Of a DNA stretch of 64,000 nt, positions 36,726 through 46,853 are shown in pieces (the first letter of the stretch is position 1; each line of letters begins with the position of its first letter). The DNA lies in contig NZ_CP162553.1 of the NCBI RefSeq assembly GCF_040939785.1, positions 1,612,001 through 1,676,000 of the forward strand, in the 5' to 3' direction. Both the position numbers and the translations under genes were made by a program. The notes below the pieces were generated by a model, which saw only the letters and a program-made list of their open reading frames with translations, was not told the origin of the DNA and did no database searches. The DNA is from Bradyrhizobium lupini. GTDB lineage: Bacteria; Pseudomonadota; Alphaproteobacteria; Rhizobiales; Xanthobacteraceae.

Positions 36726-37817
36726 CTATTGTGGTGACATTTCCAGATTTTCGAGCGGAGCCGTGAGGCGGCAAGTGAGTCCGGTCGATTCATAGGACAC
36801 CGCAACCGACCCTCTGAAGTCGTATTCCAGCGCCCCCGAAATGAGTTGCGAACCGAAGCCTTTATCGGTGGGCTCCGACACAGATGGACCGCCGAATTCT
36901 TGCCAGACGAAGACGAATTTTTGATCACCCGCCTGATCTTCGGTTGACCACACGATGGACACCCGGCCGCCTGTCACGCTCAGAGCGCCATACTTTACTG
37001 CATTGGTGGCGAGCTCGTGAACCGCTAAGGAAAGGGCGAGAGCCTGTTGCGATCTGAGAACAAGCGGAGGACCGGACGTCGTAATCCGGCCTTCGCCTGT
37101 TCTGTAAGGGCTCAGGGCCGTGTTGACGACATCTCGAAGTGGGGCAGCAGCCCAATTCGCCGCAGTCAGCAAGGCGTGTGCTCGTCCGAACGCGGCAAGT
37201 CGTGCCTTATACTTTTCAAGATCGGCGCGGCTCGATACGTCACGAAATGTTTGGCTGGCAACAGCACCAAGCACAGCAAAGGTGTTCTTGAACCGGTGCT
37301 TTAGCTCTTCGTTGATAAGCCTCAGGGCTTCCCTTGCCATGTGCTCGGAGGTGACGTCTTTACAGACAACGAGTACGCCGCCGACTTTATCTTCAAGGTC
37401 AATTGGACCGAAGCTGTACGTCCACCAGACATCCTCGCGCCGACCGTGGCGGGTTACAGGCACCAATTGATCCTCATGCCACGTCGCCCCCTTACCTGCC
37501 ATGACGTATTCAATCTGGGGACCAATGATGTCCCATATTTCATCCCAGCATTCACGGCCGCCCGCGCCCAAGGCGCTCGGATGCCGCTCGGGACCCATCG
37601 TTTCGCGATACGCATCGTTATAGAACTGGATGAGGTCCGGTCCCCACCAAATGAACATCGGGTGGCGTGAGGTAAGAACGAGCCGCACCGTGACCCGAAG
37701 ACTTTGCGGCCAGGCTTCCGGCGAGCCGAGCGATGTTTTTGACCAGTCAAACGCTCTTGTGAGAGCGCCCATCTCGCCGCCCCCCGACAAGAAAAGGCTA
37801 CCTGTGTCCCCGCCCAT
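36726..37817 (-). CDS. PAS-domain HWE-family sensor histidine kinase
   Basis: This 363-residue soluble kinase has a PAS domain over about residues 25-155 (HPMFIWWGPDLIQFYNDAY). The phospho-acceptor His174 lies in EELKHRFKNTFAVLG, followed by an N-box (VHELATNAVKYGALS) and the WxE motif (VWQEFGG) that names the HWE group. AGGAG eight bases before the ATG at 37817 decides that start over 37868. No response regulator is adjacent. The N-terminus has no membrane segment, so the signal is probably cytoplasmic (light, redox or ligand cannot be told apart). Confidence 0.88.
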   Translation of the reverse strand: MGGDTGSLFLSGGGEMGALTRAFDWSKTSLGSPEAWPQSLRVTVRLVLTSRHPMFIWWGPDLIQFYNDAYRETMGPERHPSALGAGGRECWDEIWDIIGPQIEYVMAGKGATWHEDQLVPVTRHGRREDVWWTYSFGPIDLEDKVGGVLVVCKDVTSEHMAREALRLINEELKHRFKNTFAVLGAVASQTFRDVSSRADLEKYKARLAAFGRAHALLTAANWAAAPLRDVVNTALSPYRTGEGRITTSGPPLVLRSQQALALSLAVHELATNAVKYGALSVTGGRVSIVWSTEDQAGDQKFVFVWQEFGGPSVSEPTDKGFGSQLISGALEYDFRGSVAVSYESTGLTCRLTAPLENLEMSPQ

Positions 37818-38159
37818 GCGCGCAACTCCTGACACGTTGCCCAAGCGTAAAGCCAAAATTCTCGGCAATGCAATGTCGATGGTTGGTCAAAGCGGTCCAC
37901 GCCGGGCGCTGCGATAGATCAGTTTCGGGCCAGATGGGGGTGCCACTACACCGGGCGCGCCGGCGACATCGACCAGACCCTGGCGATGTCCGTTCCGGGT
38001 CAGTTTGCCCGCGTGTTCTCGATGTCGGCTGGCCCCCGCTCCGGTGTACCGCAGGCGATGGCGACCTTCGCCTTCGGGCCACAAGCGAACTTCAATCTGT
38101 TTGTCGTTTGATGACCTCTGCCAAGACAAATCGCTCTGTCGCTTGCAGAGCGTGGATGA
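37818..38159. other. Gene-poor interval carrying copy 2 of the decayed repeat
   Basis: No complete gene is seen. Around 37985-38112 the plus strand reads ...QFARVFSMSAGPRSG...FAFGPQANFNL then TGA, a possible gene tail, and the same DNA resembles 32955-33085. Confidence 0.45.
37985..38112 (+). repeat. Decayed dispersed repeat, copy 2
   Basis: It shares TTTGCCCGCGTGTTCTCGATGTC, the GGCCC stretch, CTTCGCCTTCGGGCC and CACAAGC with the stretch at 32955-33085 in the same order and orientation, with several indels. The two copies bracket the hydrolase-IalB, cyclase and HWE kinase genes. Confidence 0.45.
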
Positions 38160-39107
38160 CTATCCGGCCGCGTGCGATGGCGAGGTGTTCCATCGCGCAA
38201 ACAAAACGCCCCAGCGAAGCTGTCGAAGGCAAGCGAGGCAGAGAACGATGCCCGCACCGGCGATGATATCGATGAAATAGTGGCCGCCTACAGTAGGTGT
38301 TGCAGCAAGCATCAGCAAGTTCAAGACAAGGTATAGTGGGAAAAGCATCTTCACGCCTCGGCTGGCGTATATAAGTATTGTGGCCAGCGCAGCGTGGAAC
38401 GAAGGAAATGTGATCAGACCATTCACGTGCGTCAACGAAATGCGTGTCATCTCGCCGCTTCGGAGTGCGTTGAAATCGATCAAATGATACGCGTCGACGC
38501 GTTCGACGACGCCAAAGTAGACCCATGCGCTCGCTGCCGGCAGTCTCCATGAGATCGGAAGAATCACGAGGAGCGATGTTACGAACAGCCAAACAAACTC
38601 TCGCATCCTTTCAAATCGCCCGCACGCACTCAGCCACACCAACAAGATGGCGACCTGCAGCATACAGCTGTGATACGCGACTGCGAGGACCGCTTTGATA
38701 ATTGGTCTGACCTCAACCCACTCAAAGAAAGCCAGCCAATTCAGTCTCAGCAGGGTGTCGACGCCGGCCAGCTGGGAATCGACCAACGGAAACTTTGCCG
38801 TGATGGTTAGATAACTCAGGATCGCGCCCACGACCGTAAAGGCAATGATCTGAGCCAAAGCCGTGGCAAGCTCAGCGATACGCCGATCCGGCCTCAACCT
38901 CGTGTAAACAAAGGAGAGAAGAGCAGCAGCACAGAACGCAATCGCTTGCGTCGGATCGATAGCCATCGTCATCCCAGCGGCGCGAAGCCATACGAGGTCA
39001 ACGGCTGCAACAATCGCAATTGCGATCCACAAGCGCAGAATTTCGCTGAACCGATAAGCATTGAGGACGGCAAAGACAAAGCCTTCATTTCGCATCACTC
39101 TGTCCAT
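38160..39107 (-). CDS. PAP2-superfamily membrane phosphatase
   Basis: This 315-residue protein has about eight membrane segments and the PAP2 motifs in the C-terminal third: TFPSFHAALATIL (motif 2) and TVGGHYFIDIIAGA (motif 3). It resembles the PAP2_3 type, related to lipid phosphate phosphatases and inositolphosphorylceramide-synthase-like enzymes, so a lipid phosphate substrate is likely. The Lys-Arg motif 1 is not obvious. It stands alone between spacers. Confidence 0.8.
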   Translation of the reverse strand: MDRVMRNEGFVFAVLNAYRFSEILRLWIAIAIVAAVDLVWLRAAGMTMAIDPTQAIAFCAAALLSFVYTRLRPDRRIAELATALAQIIAFTVVGAILSYLTITAKFPLVDSQLAGVDTLLRLNWLAFFEWVEVRPIIKAVLAVAYHSCMLQVAILLVWLSACGRFERMREFVWLFVTSLLVILPISWRLPAASAWVYFGVVERVDAYHLIDFNALRSGEMTRISLTHVNGLITFPSFHAALATILIYASRGVKMLFPLYLVLNLLMLAATPTVGGHYFIDIIAGAGIVLCLACLRQLRWGVLFARWNTSPSHAAG

Positions 39108-39517
39108 CTATCGCATCGTTCGGGATCCCTGACCCCTTCTGGAGCATCAATATCTGGTGCTCATCTAATGATTGTTTAATTTGGCTCACACAATTTCCGC
39201 GTGTTGAACTCGATGGGTTCCGCGCTGCTCATCAAATCTGACTACGCGTGTTCGCATTGAATCATCGGCTGACCGTAGGCTCCGAGGGAGCTCACGTCCG
39301 CTTCGGGTCAAAACTGCGACTCCGCTTTGCATGAGCGACGGTCCGGTCTAGCTCGCGAACGGACGTCACGATCGCTCGCGCGAAGGTCAGCCGCCGAGCC
39401 AACATGTGACGCGCGTTGGCGCTCACGTGAGGATGCGATTTCGCCCTTGGCGGGCTCTGCCTGCTGTTTCAGCCTTTGCTTCCCCGGGCCAATATCAAGC
39501 AAAATGGATATGTGGGG
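39108..39517. other. Gene-free spacer with repeat-like words
   Basis: It includes CCGCTTCGGGTCAAAA near 39299, a word typical of the intergenic repeats seen elsewhere here, and several Ala-rich open frames without a ribosome site. I support no gene. The left part (39108-39200) is A/T-richer and may hold the promoter of the PAP2 gene. Confidence 0.5.
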
Positions 39518-39705
39518 CTACTTCGAAACGCGCAGCTTGGAAATGGATGTGCCGATCTGGGTGAAGGCGGCGTCGATTTCGCTGCAGCGCCGACGAATGA
39601 CAAGACCGGCAACAAGGCGATGGCGAAGATGACGGCGATATTGCCGCGCTCGTCCCGGGCTAGGCGACCCAACGTGGTGGCGGCGGAAGAAAGGCTCAAG
39701 GTCAT
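39518..39705 (-). pseudogene. TadG-like pilus-assembly protein remnant with internal deletion
   Basis: The N-terminal part from ATG at 39705 reads TLGRLARDERGNIAVIFAIALLPVLSFVGAA, the start of a TadE/TadG-type protein with its single helix. It then runs straight, out of frame, into SEIDAAFTQIGTSISKLRVSK-stop (39518), which looks like the end of the same family. The middle (several hundred residues in intact TadG proteins) is missing. It is a fossil, not a functional gene. Confidence 0.65.
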
Positions 39706-40090
39706 CGGGAATCCTCTGCAACCTCCAATAGGCAGTGAACTATAAAGTATACGTTAAGTTACGCGCGAAAATGCTGGCAAACAGCCTTCCGCATGCGCGG
39801 CGCCGCCAAGGAGACCCGGACCTCCTGCGGGTTCCGCAGGCCGCTTTGGTGATATGCGAACGGGGCCATCCTGCAGGTATCGCTGCCACATCTTCCGCTG
39901 GTGCGTCAGGCCCCGCCATCGGGCATCAGTGAGTCGAAGCAGGGAGGCAGCCACGGCCAACAAGACCACATTCGCCGAGGAACTCGGAAACCTTGGCTAT
40001 CGCAAGCGGCAGATACCGCTGCACGCCTAGCCAATACCGCGCCACGCGAGCCGACCAGCGCCGCATCCGGCGCCGGCCGCCTCTCGCCCG
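39706..40090. other. Gene-free spacer
   Basis: A short frame from GTG at about 39929 (REAATANKTTFAEELGNLGYRKRQ) ends at 40030 and might be a gene tail, but it is only about 32 codons. Otherwise nothing is supported. Confidence 0.4.
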
Positions 40091-41038
40091 CTACTGCGAC
40101 CGATCCGAGGTCCAGCCTTTGTACTCGCCGACATTGTCGCGCGTCACGAGTTTCGACGGCAGCAGCTCAACCGTGGACGCCGGCTTCTGGCCGTTGAGAA
40201 TGCTGACGCCGACCTGCACGGCGCGGCGGGCCATGAAGAACGGGTCCTGCGAGGCGGAGGCCTGAATCTGCGTCGCCTGCGGGTCCTTGAGGGCCGCTTC
40301 GATGTCGGGGGCGCCGTCGACCGCGGTGATGACGATGCCGGTGCGCTGCTGCTGGCGCGCGGCGAGGTCGGTGCCGATCGCCTGCGGGTCGTTGATGGCG
40401 AAGATGGCGTCGATCTTGGCGAAGCGGGTCAGATAGCCCTGCGCCACCGTGAGGCCACCTTCGCGCGAGCCCTTGCCGTCCTGGTCGCTGGACAGGACCT
40501 TGATGCCGGGATTCTTGCCGAGCACGTTCTTGCAGCCGACCACGCGATCGATCACCGCGGAGACCTGCGGGCCGTTCTCGATGATCACGTCGCCCTTGCC
40601 TCCCAGCTTGTCGACGATGTACTGGCAGGAGATCTCGCCGGCCTGGACGTTGTTGGTGGTCACCGTGGCGTCGGCGCCTTCGGCCGCGGTGTCGACGGCA
40701 ACGACGACGATGCCGGCGGCCTGCGCCTTCTTGATCGCTGGTCCGATCGCCTTGGGATCGCCAGGGTTGAGCAGGATCAGGTCGACGCCGGCGGCGATGA
40801 AATTGTCGATCTGGGTGACCTGCTTGCCGAGATCATATTCGAAGCCCACCGTCGTGATCTTCACGTTGGGGTTGGTCTTCTTGGCCTCGAACTCGGCGCC
40901 CTTCGACAACGCGACGAAGAATGGATTGCCGAGCGAGCCCAGCGAAATGCCGATCGACTTAAGCTCCTTGGCGTAGGACGGCGCGGAGCTCAGGACGAGC
41001 GCCATCGCGGCGCCGGCAAGCGAGATCGACTTCAACAT
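40091..41038 (-). CDS. Ribose/xylose-type ABC substrate-binding protein
   Basis: This 315-residue periplasmic protein has a signal peptide (LAGAAMALVLSSAPSYA) and a type I binding-protein fold of the RbsB kind: KSIGISLGSLGNPFFVALSKG, LLNPGDPKAIGPAI, VVAVDTAAEG, AIFAINDPQAIG. It is the third ABC gene on the minus strand after the ATPase and permease, with a hairpin repeat between permease and this gene. A xylulokinase gene upstream suggests a pentose or pentitol. GGGAGGAAG precedes the ATG at 41038. Confidence 0.9.
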   Translation of the reverse strand: MLKSISLAGAAMALVLSSAPSYAKELKSIGISLGSLGNPFFVALSKGAEFEAKKTNPNVKITTVGFEYDLGKQVTQIDNFIAAGVDLILLNPGDPKAIGPAIKKAQAAGIVVVAVDTAAEGADATVTTNNVQAGEISCQYIVDKLGGKGDVIIENGPQVSAVIDRVVGCKNVLGKNPGIKVLSSDQDGKGSREGGLTVAQGYLTRFAKIDAIFAINDPQAIGTDLAARQQQRTGIVITAVDGAPDIEAALKDPQATQIQASASQDPFFMARRAVQVGVSILNGQKPASTVELLPSKLVTRDNVGEYKGWTSDRSQ

Positions 41039-41142
41039 TGGCTTCCTCCCTGGTCTGTTTGAAGCTCCGGCGCGGCGACCAGTTGCCGTGACGGAATGAA
41101 CATGACGGCGCGGTGCCGGCTGCATTTTCATGCTCCTTGTTT

Positions 41143-41191
41143 GAGCATGATCCTTTCGAAAAACCGCTTCGCACTTTTTCGGATCATGCTC
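41143..41191. repeat. Inverted repeat hairpin between permease and binding-protein genes
   Basis: GAGCATGATCC (41143-41153) pairs perfectly with GGATCATGCTC (41181-41191) around a loop holding AACCGCTTCGCAC. It abuts the permease stop codon at 41192. This is a common dispersed element in Bradyrhizobium. It may stabilise the upstream mRNA or set expression of the binding protein apart. Confidence 0.75.
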
Positions 41192-42247
41192 TCAAGTCCG
41201 AGCCGAGCCCTGCAGCCGATAGCGGTCCAGCGCCACCGCGCCGATGATGACCAGACCCTTGATCACATATTGCCAGACGTCGGACACGCCGATCAGGATC
41301 AGGCCGTTCGACAGCACGGCAATGATCAGCGCGCCGACCAGCGTTCCCCAGATCGAGCCGATGCCGCCGACAAAGGAGGTGCCGCCCAGGATCACGGCGG
41401 TGATGGCGTCGAGTTCGTAGGACTGGCCGAGCTGCAGGCCATTGGCGGCGTAGAGGCGCGCTGCCTGCATCGCGCCGCCGAGGCCCGCGAGCAGGCCGGA
41501 CACGCCATAGACGAAAATCAACACGGCCCAGACCTTGATGCCGGCGAGCCGCGCCGCGCTCTCATTGCCGCCGACCGCGTAGATGTGCACCCCGAGCACG
41601 GTGCGCTTGAGCACCAGCCACGACACCAGGATGACCAGCAACGCGATCACCCAGAGCCAGGGAATCGACAATACGCCGGGAATGAGGGTCAGAGCACCGT
41701 TGCCGATGAAGGCATAGGGGATCGACGGATTGAACACCGTGGTGTCGGCGCCGAGCAGGCGCGCCGCGCCGCGCACGGCGGTCAAGGATCCCAGCGTGAC
41801 GATGAAGGGCGGCAGGCGCAACAGCGCGATCAAGCCGCCGTTGAGAATGCCGAAGACGGTGCCGGTGAGCACCGCGGCCGGCAACCACAGCGCCCCGAGA
41901 TCTGGAAATTTGGAGATGATCAGCCCGGCCATCGCCGCCGCCGCCAAGATGGAGCCGACCGACAGGTCGATGCCGCCGGTGAGGATGACGAAGGTCATGC
42001 CTGCGGCCAGCACGGTATTGACCGCGGACTGCTGCACCACGATGCCGATGTTCTGGCCGGTGAAGAAGCGGCCGTCCGACAGCACGTGAAAGCCGATGCA
42101 CAAGAGCAGCAGCACCGGCAGCATGCCGACCGCGCGAATGATCATCCGCGTCCGCTGCCGCTTCGTCTCCTGCGCGGCGGCAAGACCGGGCGCGACGGGG
42201 ACGGCTTTGGCGGGGGCGGTGTTGGCGGAAGCGCCGTTCTCAGGCAT
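41192..42247 (-). CDS. Ribose/xylose-type ABC permease
   Basis: This 351-residue protein has 8-10 membrane segments in the RbsC/XylH layout: [51 protein letters not shown]. The N-terminal 35 residues are polar and Ala-rich. ATG at 42247 overlaps the ATPase gene by eight bases, so the two are coupled. It forms the membrane channel for the sugar captured by the binding protein encoded downstream. Confidence 0.9.
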   Translation of the reverse strand: MPENGASANTAPAKAVPVAPGLAAAQETKRQRTRMIIRAVGMLPVLLLLCIGFHVLSDGRFFTGQNIGIVVQQSAVNTVLAAGMTFVILTGGIDLSVGSILAAAAMAGLIISKFPDLGALWLPAAVLTGTVFGILNGGLIALLRLPPFIVTLGSLTAVRGAARLLGADTTVFNPSIPYAFIGNGALTLIPGVLSIPWLWVIALLVILVSWLVLKRTVLGVHIYAVGGNESAARLAGIKVWAVLIFVYGVSGLLAGLGGAMQAARLYAANGLQLGQSYELDAITAVILGGTSFVGGIGSIWGTLVGALIIAVLSNGLILIGVSDVWQYVIKGLVIIGAVALDRYRLQGSART

Positions 42248-43775
42248 CGAGCTGCTCCGTTCCGGTGGCGAGTGCCATGATCTCCTCCTGACTGAGTGGC
42301 GATGTCGCGTCGCGCCGGATCTGCCCGGCGATATGTCCTGCACGCATCACGATGACGCGGTCGCAGATGCCGATGATCTCGGGCAGGTCGGACGAGATGA
42401 CGAGAACCGCGGTGCCCGACTTCGCGAGATTGTCGATGATCGAATAGATCTCGGACTTGGCGCCGACGTCGACACCGCGCGTCGGCTCGTCGAGGATCAG
42501 GATCTTCGGGCCGATCGCGAGCAGCCGCGACAGCAGCACTTTCTGCTGGTTGCCGCCGGAGAGCCCGCCAGCGGGAACACCGACATTCGCAGCGCGGATG
42601 CCGAGCCCCGCGAACGCGCGCTTGGCGCGGTCACGGGCCTTATCGCGGTCGAGAATGCCGCCGAATTTCGCATCCCGGCCGAGCACCGCGAGATTGATGT
42701 TGTCGAGACAGGACATGTCGAGGAACAGGCCGAGCGCCTTCCTGTCCTCGGTGAGGTAGGCAATGCCGGCGTCCAGCGCCTCACCGGGCGTGCGGATGGA
42801 GGCCGCGCGCCCGTCGATCTCGACATGGCCGGAGATCATGGGCGCGGCGCCGATGATGAGGTGCGCAAGCTCGGTGCGGCCGGCGCCGACCAGGCCGGCA
42901 AGCCCTACCACCTCGCCCGCATGCACCGTCAGCGAACATCCCTTGACGCGCCTGCCGTCGGCGATATCGACAGCCGCAAGCACGGGAGCTCCCGAGCGCG
43001 CGTTGGGATCGTTCCTGGGATCATGCTCCTTCTTGTAGAAGGACGAGACGTCGCGTCCCACCATCATCCGGACGATGGTGTCGGCACGGATGTCTGCCTT
43101 GTCGAGCGAGCCGACCAGCGTGCCGTCGCGCAGCACCGTGACGCGGTCGCCGAGCGCATAGACCTCGTCCATGCGATGCGAGATGTAGATGATGGCGAGA
43201 CCTTCGGCGCGCAGCTGGCGGATCAGCGCGAACAGCCTTTCGCTCTCACCGGCCGACAACGCGGTGGTCGGCTCGTCCATGATCAGGATCCTGGAGCGGG
43301 CGTGCAGCGCGCGCGCGATCTCGACCAGTTGGCGCTGGCCCATCGAGAGATTGGCGACCTGCGTCTGCGGCGTGAAATCCGCGCCGAGCCGCGCCAGGAT
43401 CGGACCGACGCCGGCCTGCATCGCCTCGCGCGCCAGCAAGCCGCCGCGGGAGACCTCGCGACCGAGATAGATATTCTCCGCAACGCTCAGGTTGGGGGCG
43501 AGCGAGAGTTCCTGATAGATGATCGCGATGCCGGCTGCGCGGCCGCCGAGCGGACCGCTGATCTGCACGGGCTGGCCGTCGATGCGGATTTCGCTGCCCG
43601 GGTCCGGCCGGTAGGCGCCCGACAGGATCTTCATCAGGGTGGATTTGCCGGCGCCGTTCTCGCCCATCAAAGCGTGGATTTCGCCCGCGTAGACGGTGAG
43701 GTCGACGTCGCGCAGCGCCTTGATGCTGAAGAACGATTTAGAGACCCGGCGCATCTCGAGGATGGGCTCGCTCAT
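42240..43775 (-). CDS. Sugar ABC ATPase, RbsA/XylG type with two nucleotide-binding domains
   Basis: This 511-residue protein has two ABC domains. The first has Walker [10 protein letters not shown] (38-46), signature LSMGQRQ and Walker [11 protein letters not shown]. The second has the degenerate loop GLVGAGRTE and signature LSGGNQQK with [10 protein letters not shown]. This asymmetry is normal for the RbsA group. GGGAGG is placed before the ATG at 43775, so the open frame upstream is ignored. Confidence 0.93.
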   Translation of the reverse strand: MSEPILEMRRVSKSFFSIKALRDVDLTVYAGEIHALMGENGAGKSTLMKILSGAYRPDPGSEIRIDGQPVQISGPLGGRAAGIAIIYQELSLAPNLSVAENIYLGREVSRGGLLAREAMQAGVGPILARLGADFTPQTQVANLSMGQRQLVEIARALHARSRILIMDEPTTALSAGESERLFALIRQLRAEGLAIIYISHRMDEVYALGDRVTVLRDGTLVGSLDKADIRADTIVRMMVGRDVSSFYKKEHDPRNDPNARSGAPVLAAVDIADGRRVKGCSLTVHAGEVVGLAGLVGAGRTELAHLIIGAAPMISGHVEIDGRAASIRTPGEALDAGIAYLTEDRKALGLFLDMSCLDNINLAVLGRDAKFGGILDRDKARDRAKRAFAGLGIRAANVGVPAGGLSGGNQQKVLLSRLLAIGPKILILDEPTRGVDVGAKSEIYSIIDNLAKSGTAVLVISSDLPEIIGICDRVIVMRAGHIAGQIRRDATSPLSQEEIMALATGTEQLDA

Positions 43776-43986
43776 CACACCTCCCCGATGCGCCGACGGC
43801 GGCATCGCAATCTCACCCGCGTCTCGTTGGTCCCTGGCGCGCGCGCAAGCATTAAACAAAAGGTTGTGGCGCAGGGCAATACCTCCGGCATACCGACCAA
43901 CGGTCCGGCGCTGCTTTTATCTTTTGCAGACGGAACCGATCCCGCGCGTGATGCCTTTTTCTTCGCCACATCATCGCGTATCGCGA

Positions 43987-45432
43987 TCAGCGCCGCGGCC
44001 GGTACAGGCGGCGCCATTGCGGCAGCCGCTCGGCATAGGCCTGCGCAAGCGCGCCGTCGGGCTCGAAGGTCTCGACGCGCTGTGGCGCGGTGCAGACGGC
44101 GTCGATCGCCTCACCGGTGACGGCGAGGCGACCAAGCCGCGCCGCACCGAACGCCGCGCCCGTCTCGCCGTCGGCAAAGCGATGCACCGGCACGTTCAGG
44201 ACATTGGCCAGCACCGAAAGCCAGAACCGCGACCGTGAGCCGCCGCCGATGACATCCGCCTCCGCGATCACCAATCCGGTCTCGGCCAGCACGTCCCGGC
44301 AATCCGCAAGCGCGAAGGCGACGCCTTCGAGCACGGCTTGCACGATCGCGTCACGATCGGTGGCGTGACTGATCCCATCGAGCATGCCGCGCACGTCGGG
44401 GTCATCGTGCGGGGTGCGTTCGCCGGAGAGGTACGGCAGGAAGCTGACCGGCGACGGCGCCCGCGGGCGCAACCCGAGCGGCGCCAGCAGCTCAGTCTCA
44501 GGGATCCCCAACAGCCGCGCGATCCAGGCCAGGCACGATGCCGCCGAGAGGATCGCGCCGGCTTGAATCCACCTGTCGGGGACGGCGTGACAGAACGTGT
44601 GCACGACCCGCTCCGGATTGGCCGCGATCGTCTCGGTCGGCACCAGCAATGCGCCGGAGGTTCCGAGCGAAATGAAGGCTGCCCCGGGATTGATGGCGCC
44701 GATGCCGATGGCTCCCGCCGGATTGTCGCCGGCCCCGCCCGCGATCATCGGCCGCCCGGTCATGCCCCAGCGCTGCGCCAACTCGCTCCGCAGCCGTGCA
44801 GCCGGCGCGCAGCCCTCGACCAGACGGGGCATCTGCCGGCGCGATAGCGCGGTCGCGGCGAGTCCTTCATCCGACCAATCGCGGCTGCTAACATCGAGCC
44901 ACAGCGAACCCGAGGCGTCCGAGACATCCTCGATCGCCTCGCCGGTCAGCACCAGGCGCAGATAGGCCTTTGGTTGCAGCACGAGTTTTGTCGCCGCGAA
45001 GATCTCCGGTTCGTGCCTGGCGACCCACAGCAATTTTGGCGCGGTGAATCCCGGCATCGCCTTGTTGCCTGTCGTGGTCCGCAAGGCGGGCCAGCGCCGC
45101 TCCAACTCGGCGCATTCCGCAAAGGACCGTCCGTCATTCCAGAGAATGCAGGGCCGCAACGGCCTGTGGCTGGCGTCGAGCAGCGTCGCGCCGTGCATCT
45201 GGCCGGACAGGCCGATGCCCTCGACCTCGGCCAGCTCGCGCGCGTGATCCGCCTTCAGCGCGTCCAGCGTCGCGAACGTCGCCTCGATCCACTGTGCCGG
45301 GTCCTGCTCGCAATGGCCGGGACGCGGCGAGGAGACCGTCAGTGACCGGCTGCGGCTCGCCACCACGCGCTGCGCGTCGTCGACCAGAACGATTTTGACG
45401 GCGGAGGTGCCGAGGTCGATGCCGAGATACAT
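43987..45432 (-). CDS. xylB: Xylulokinase, FGGY family
   Basis: This 481-residue kinase should phosphorylate D-xylulose to xylulose 5-phosphate. Family marks: GIDLGTSAVKIVLVD at the N-terminus, GLSGQMHG near 74-81, ILWNDGRS, AGGAGDNPAGAIGIGAI, and VIGGGSRSRFW near the C-terminus. It precedes the ABC ATPase gene by 211 bases on the same strand, so the import system and kinase probably form one pentose/pentitol unit. Ribulokinase or another FGGY member is less likely because the GQMHG motif and length fit XylB. Confidence 0.85.
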   Translation of the reverse strand: MYLGIDLGTSAVKIVLVDDAQRVVASRSRSLTVSSPRPGHCEQDPAQWIEATFATLDALKADHARELAEVEGIGLSGQMHGATLLDASHRPLRPCILWNDGRSFAECAELERRWPALRTTTGNKAMPGFTAPKLLWVARHEPEIFAATKLVLQPKAYLRLVLTGEAIEDVSDASGSLWLDVSSRDWSDEGLAATALSRRQMPRLVEGCAPAARLRSELAQRWGMTGRPMIAGGAGDNPAGAIGIGAINPGAAFISLGTSGALLVPTETIAANPERVVHTFCHAVPDRWIQAGAILSAASCLAWIARLLGIPETELLAPLGLRPRAPSPVSFLPYLSGERTPHDDPDVRGMLDGISHATDRDAIVQAVLEGVAFALADCRDVLAETGLVIAEADVIGGGSRSRFWLSVLANVLNVPVHRFADGETGAAFGAARLGRLAVTGEAIDAVCTAPQRVETFEPDGALAQAYAERLPQWRRLYRPRR

Positions 45433-45575
45433 GATGTCACTAGCCTTGCACGTTTAGGATCTTGCGCGTCCGTTGCCTTGTGCATCCACGACATTGCGGC
45501 CATGGCGGTCCCGATGTTGGCATGCACCCGTCAATCATGTAACCCCACCCGAAACCTTGCCGGGACGCAACGCCC

Positions 45576-46829
45576 ATGACCACCGCCGCCACCCACGACG
45601 CGGGAGCCACCCGCGCGCTGATCTTTGCGCTGCTTGCGCTGGCCTGCGGGCACATGCTCTCGACCTTGCTGCGCACCATTCCGGCGGTCAGCCTCGACCT
45701 GATGGCGGCGGATTTCGGCATCGAACCGCAGGCGCTGGCGAGCCTCACCTCGGTCTACCCGTTCGCGTTTGCGGCCGCGCAGATCCCGGTCGGTGCGGCG
45801 ATGGACCGCTTTGGCGTGCGGCCGGTGTCGCTGAGCCTGCTCGCGGGAACCGTGGTCGGCGCCATCGCGTCGGGGTTCGCAACGGGACCCGAAAGCTTCG
45901 CCATCGGGCAGGTGCTGCTGGGCATTGCCACCTCCGGCATGCTGATGTGCCCGATGACGTTGGCGGCCAAGCAATTGTCGGCCGCGCGCTTTGGGCTGTG
46001 GTCGGGCGCGATCCTCTCGATCGGCAATATCGGCATGCTGTTGTCGTCGAGTCCGCTCGCCTTCGTGGTCGACACTTACGGCTGGCGCGCCGGGTTCTGG
46101 ATCTCGGCGCTCGGCGGCGTCGCCGTGGCGCTCGCGGTGTTCCTGCTGGTGCCGAGCCAGCCGGCCGAGCACAAGGACGAGTCCTCGCCGCTGTCGCAGA
46201 TGATCGAGGTGCTCAGGCTCGGACTGTCGCGGCCCTTGCGCGGCCTGATCGCGCTGGCCCTGGTGTCGCTTGCGACCTCGCTGGTGCTGCGCGGCCTGTG
46301 GGGCGGACCGTGGCTGATGCAGGTCAAGGGATTGTCGCGGGTCGAGGCCGGCAACCAGCTCGGCGCGTTCACGCTGGCCATGATCGCAGGTCCGCTTGTC
46401 ATCGGCATGATCGACCGCAGGCTGGGACGCCGCCGCGCGCTGGTGGCGGGAACGCACCTCGTCGGGGCATTGCTGCTGGCGCTGATGGCGTTAGGGGCCC
46501 CGCGCTATGCCATTTCCGTGTTGTCTGGTGTTGCGGTGATGCCGCCGCAATACGACCTCGTGCTGTTCGTGCTCATCGGGCTTGCCACTTCCGCACAGCC
46601 GCTGCTGTTCGGCATGTCGCGGCAGCTGATCGACGCCCAAGTTGCGGGCAAGGCGCTCGCGGCGATCAACCTCGCCTTCTTCCTCGGCGCGGCGCTGATG
46701 CAATCGATCACCGGTGCGGTGGCGGCGTTTGCAGGGTTGCCGGCGGTGCTGCTTTTCATGGCAGCCATGCTTGGCATCGGCGCGCTGATCTTTTTGGTCT
46801 ATACCTCGCCAAGACCGACGATAGAGTAG
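45576..46829 (+). CDS. Major facilitator superfamily transporter
   Basis: This 417-residue protein has 12 predicted membrane helices. The cytoplasmic loop after helix 2 (GAAMDRFGVRPVSL) is the MFS signature. The substrate is not evident. It is divergent from xylB (143 bases) and precedes an M20 hydrolase gene by 24 bases, so it may serve uptake of that enzyme's substrate. Confidence 0.85.
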   Translation: MTTAATHDAGATRALIFALLALACGHMLSTLLRTIPAVSLDLMAADFGIEPQALASLTSVYPFAFAAAQIPVGAAMDRFGVRPVSLSLLAGTVVGAIASGFATGPESFAIGQVLLGIATSGMLMCPMTLAAKQLSAARFGLWSGAILSIGNIGMLLSSSPLAFVVDTYGWRAGFWISALGGVAVALAVFLLVPSQPAEHKDESSPLSQMIEVLRLGLSRPLRGLIALALVSLATSLVLRGLWGGPWLMQVKGLSRVEAGNQLGAFTLAMIAGPLVIGMIDRRLGRRRALVAGTHLVGALLLALMALGAPRYAISVLSGVAVMPPQYDLVLFVLIGLATSAQPLLFGMSRQLIDAQVAGKALAAINLAFFLGAALMQSITGAVAAFAGLPAVLLFMAAMLGIGALIFLVYTSPRPTIE

Positions 46830-46853
46830 AGCCCTGCATCAAGGGGACATCTC

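Noticed and set aside
39929..40030. Short GTG-started frame (TTFAEELGNLGYRKRQ)
   Set aside because: About 32 codons; it may be the tail of a lost phage-like gene, but nothing else supports it.
41143..41191. Hairpin after the permease read as a terminator
   Set aside because: There is no T-run on the minus strand after the stem, and the element matches a dispersed repeat type, so it is listed as a repeat.
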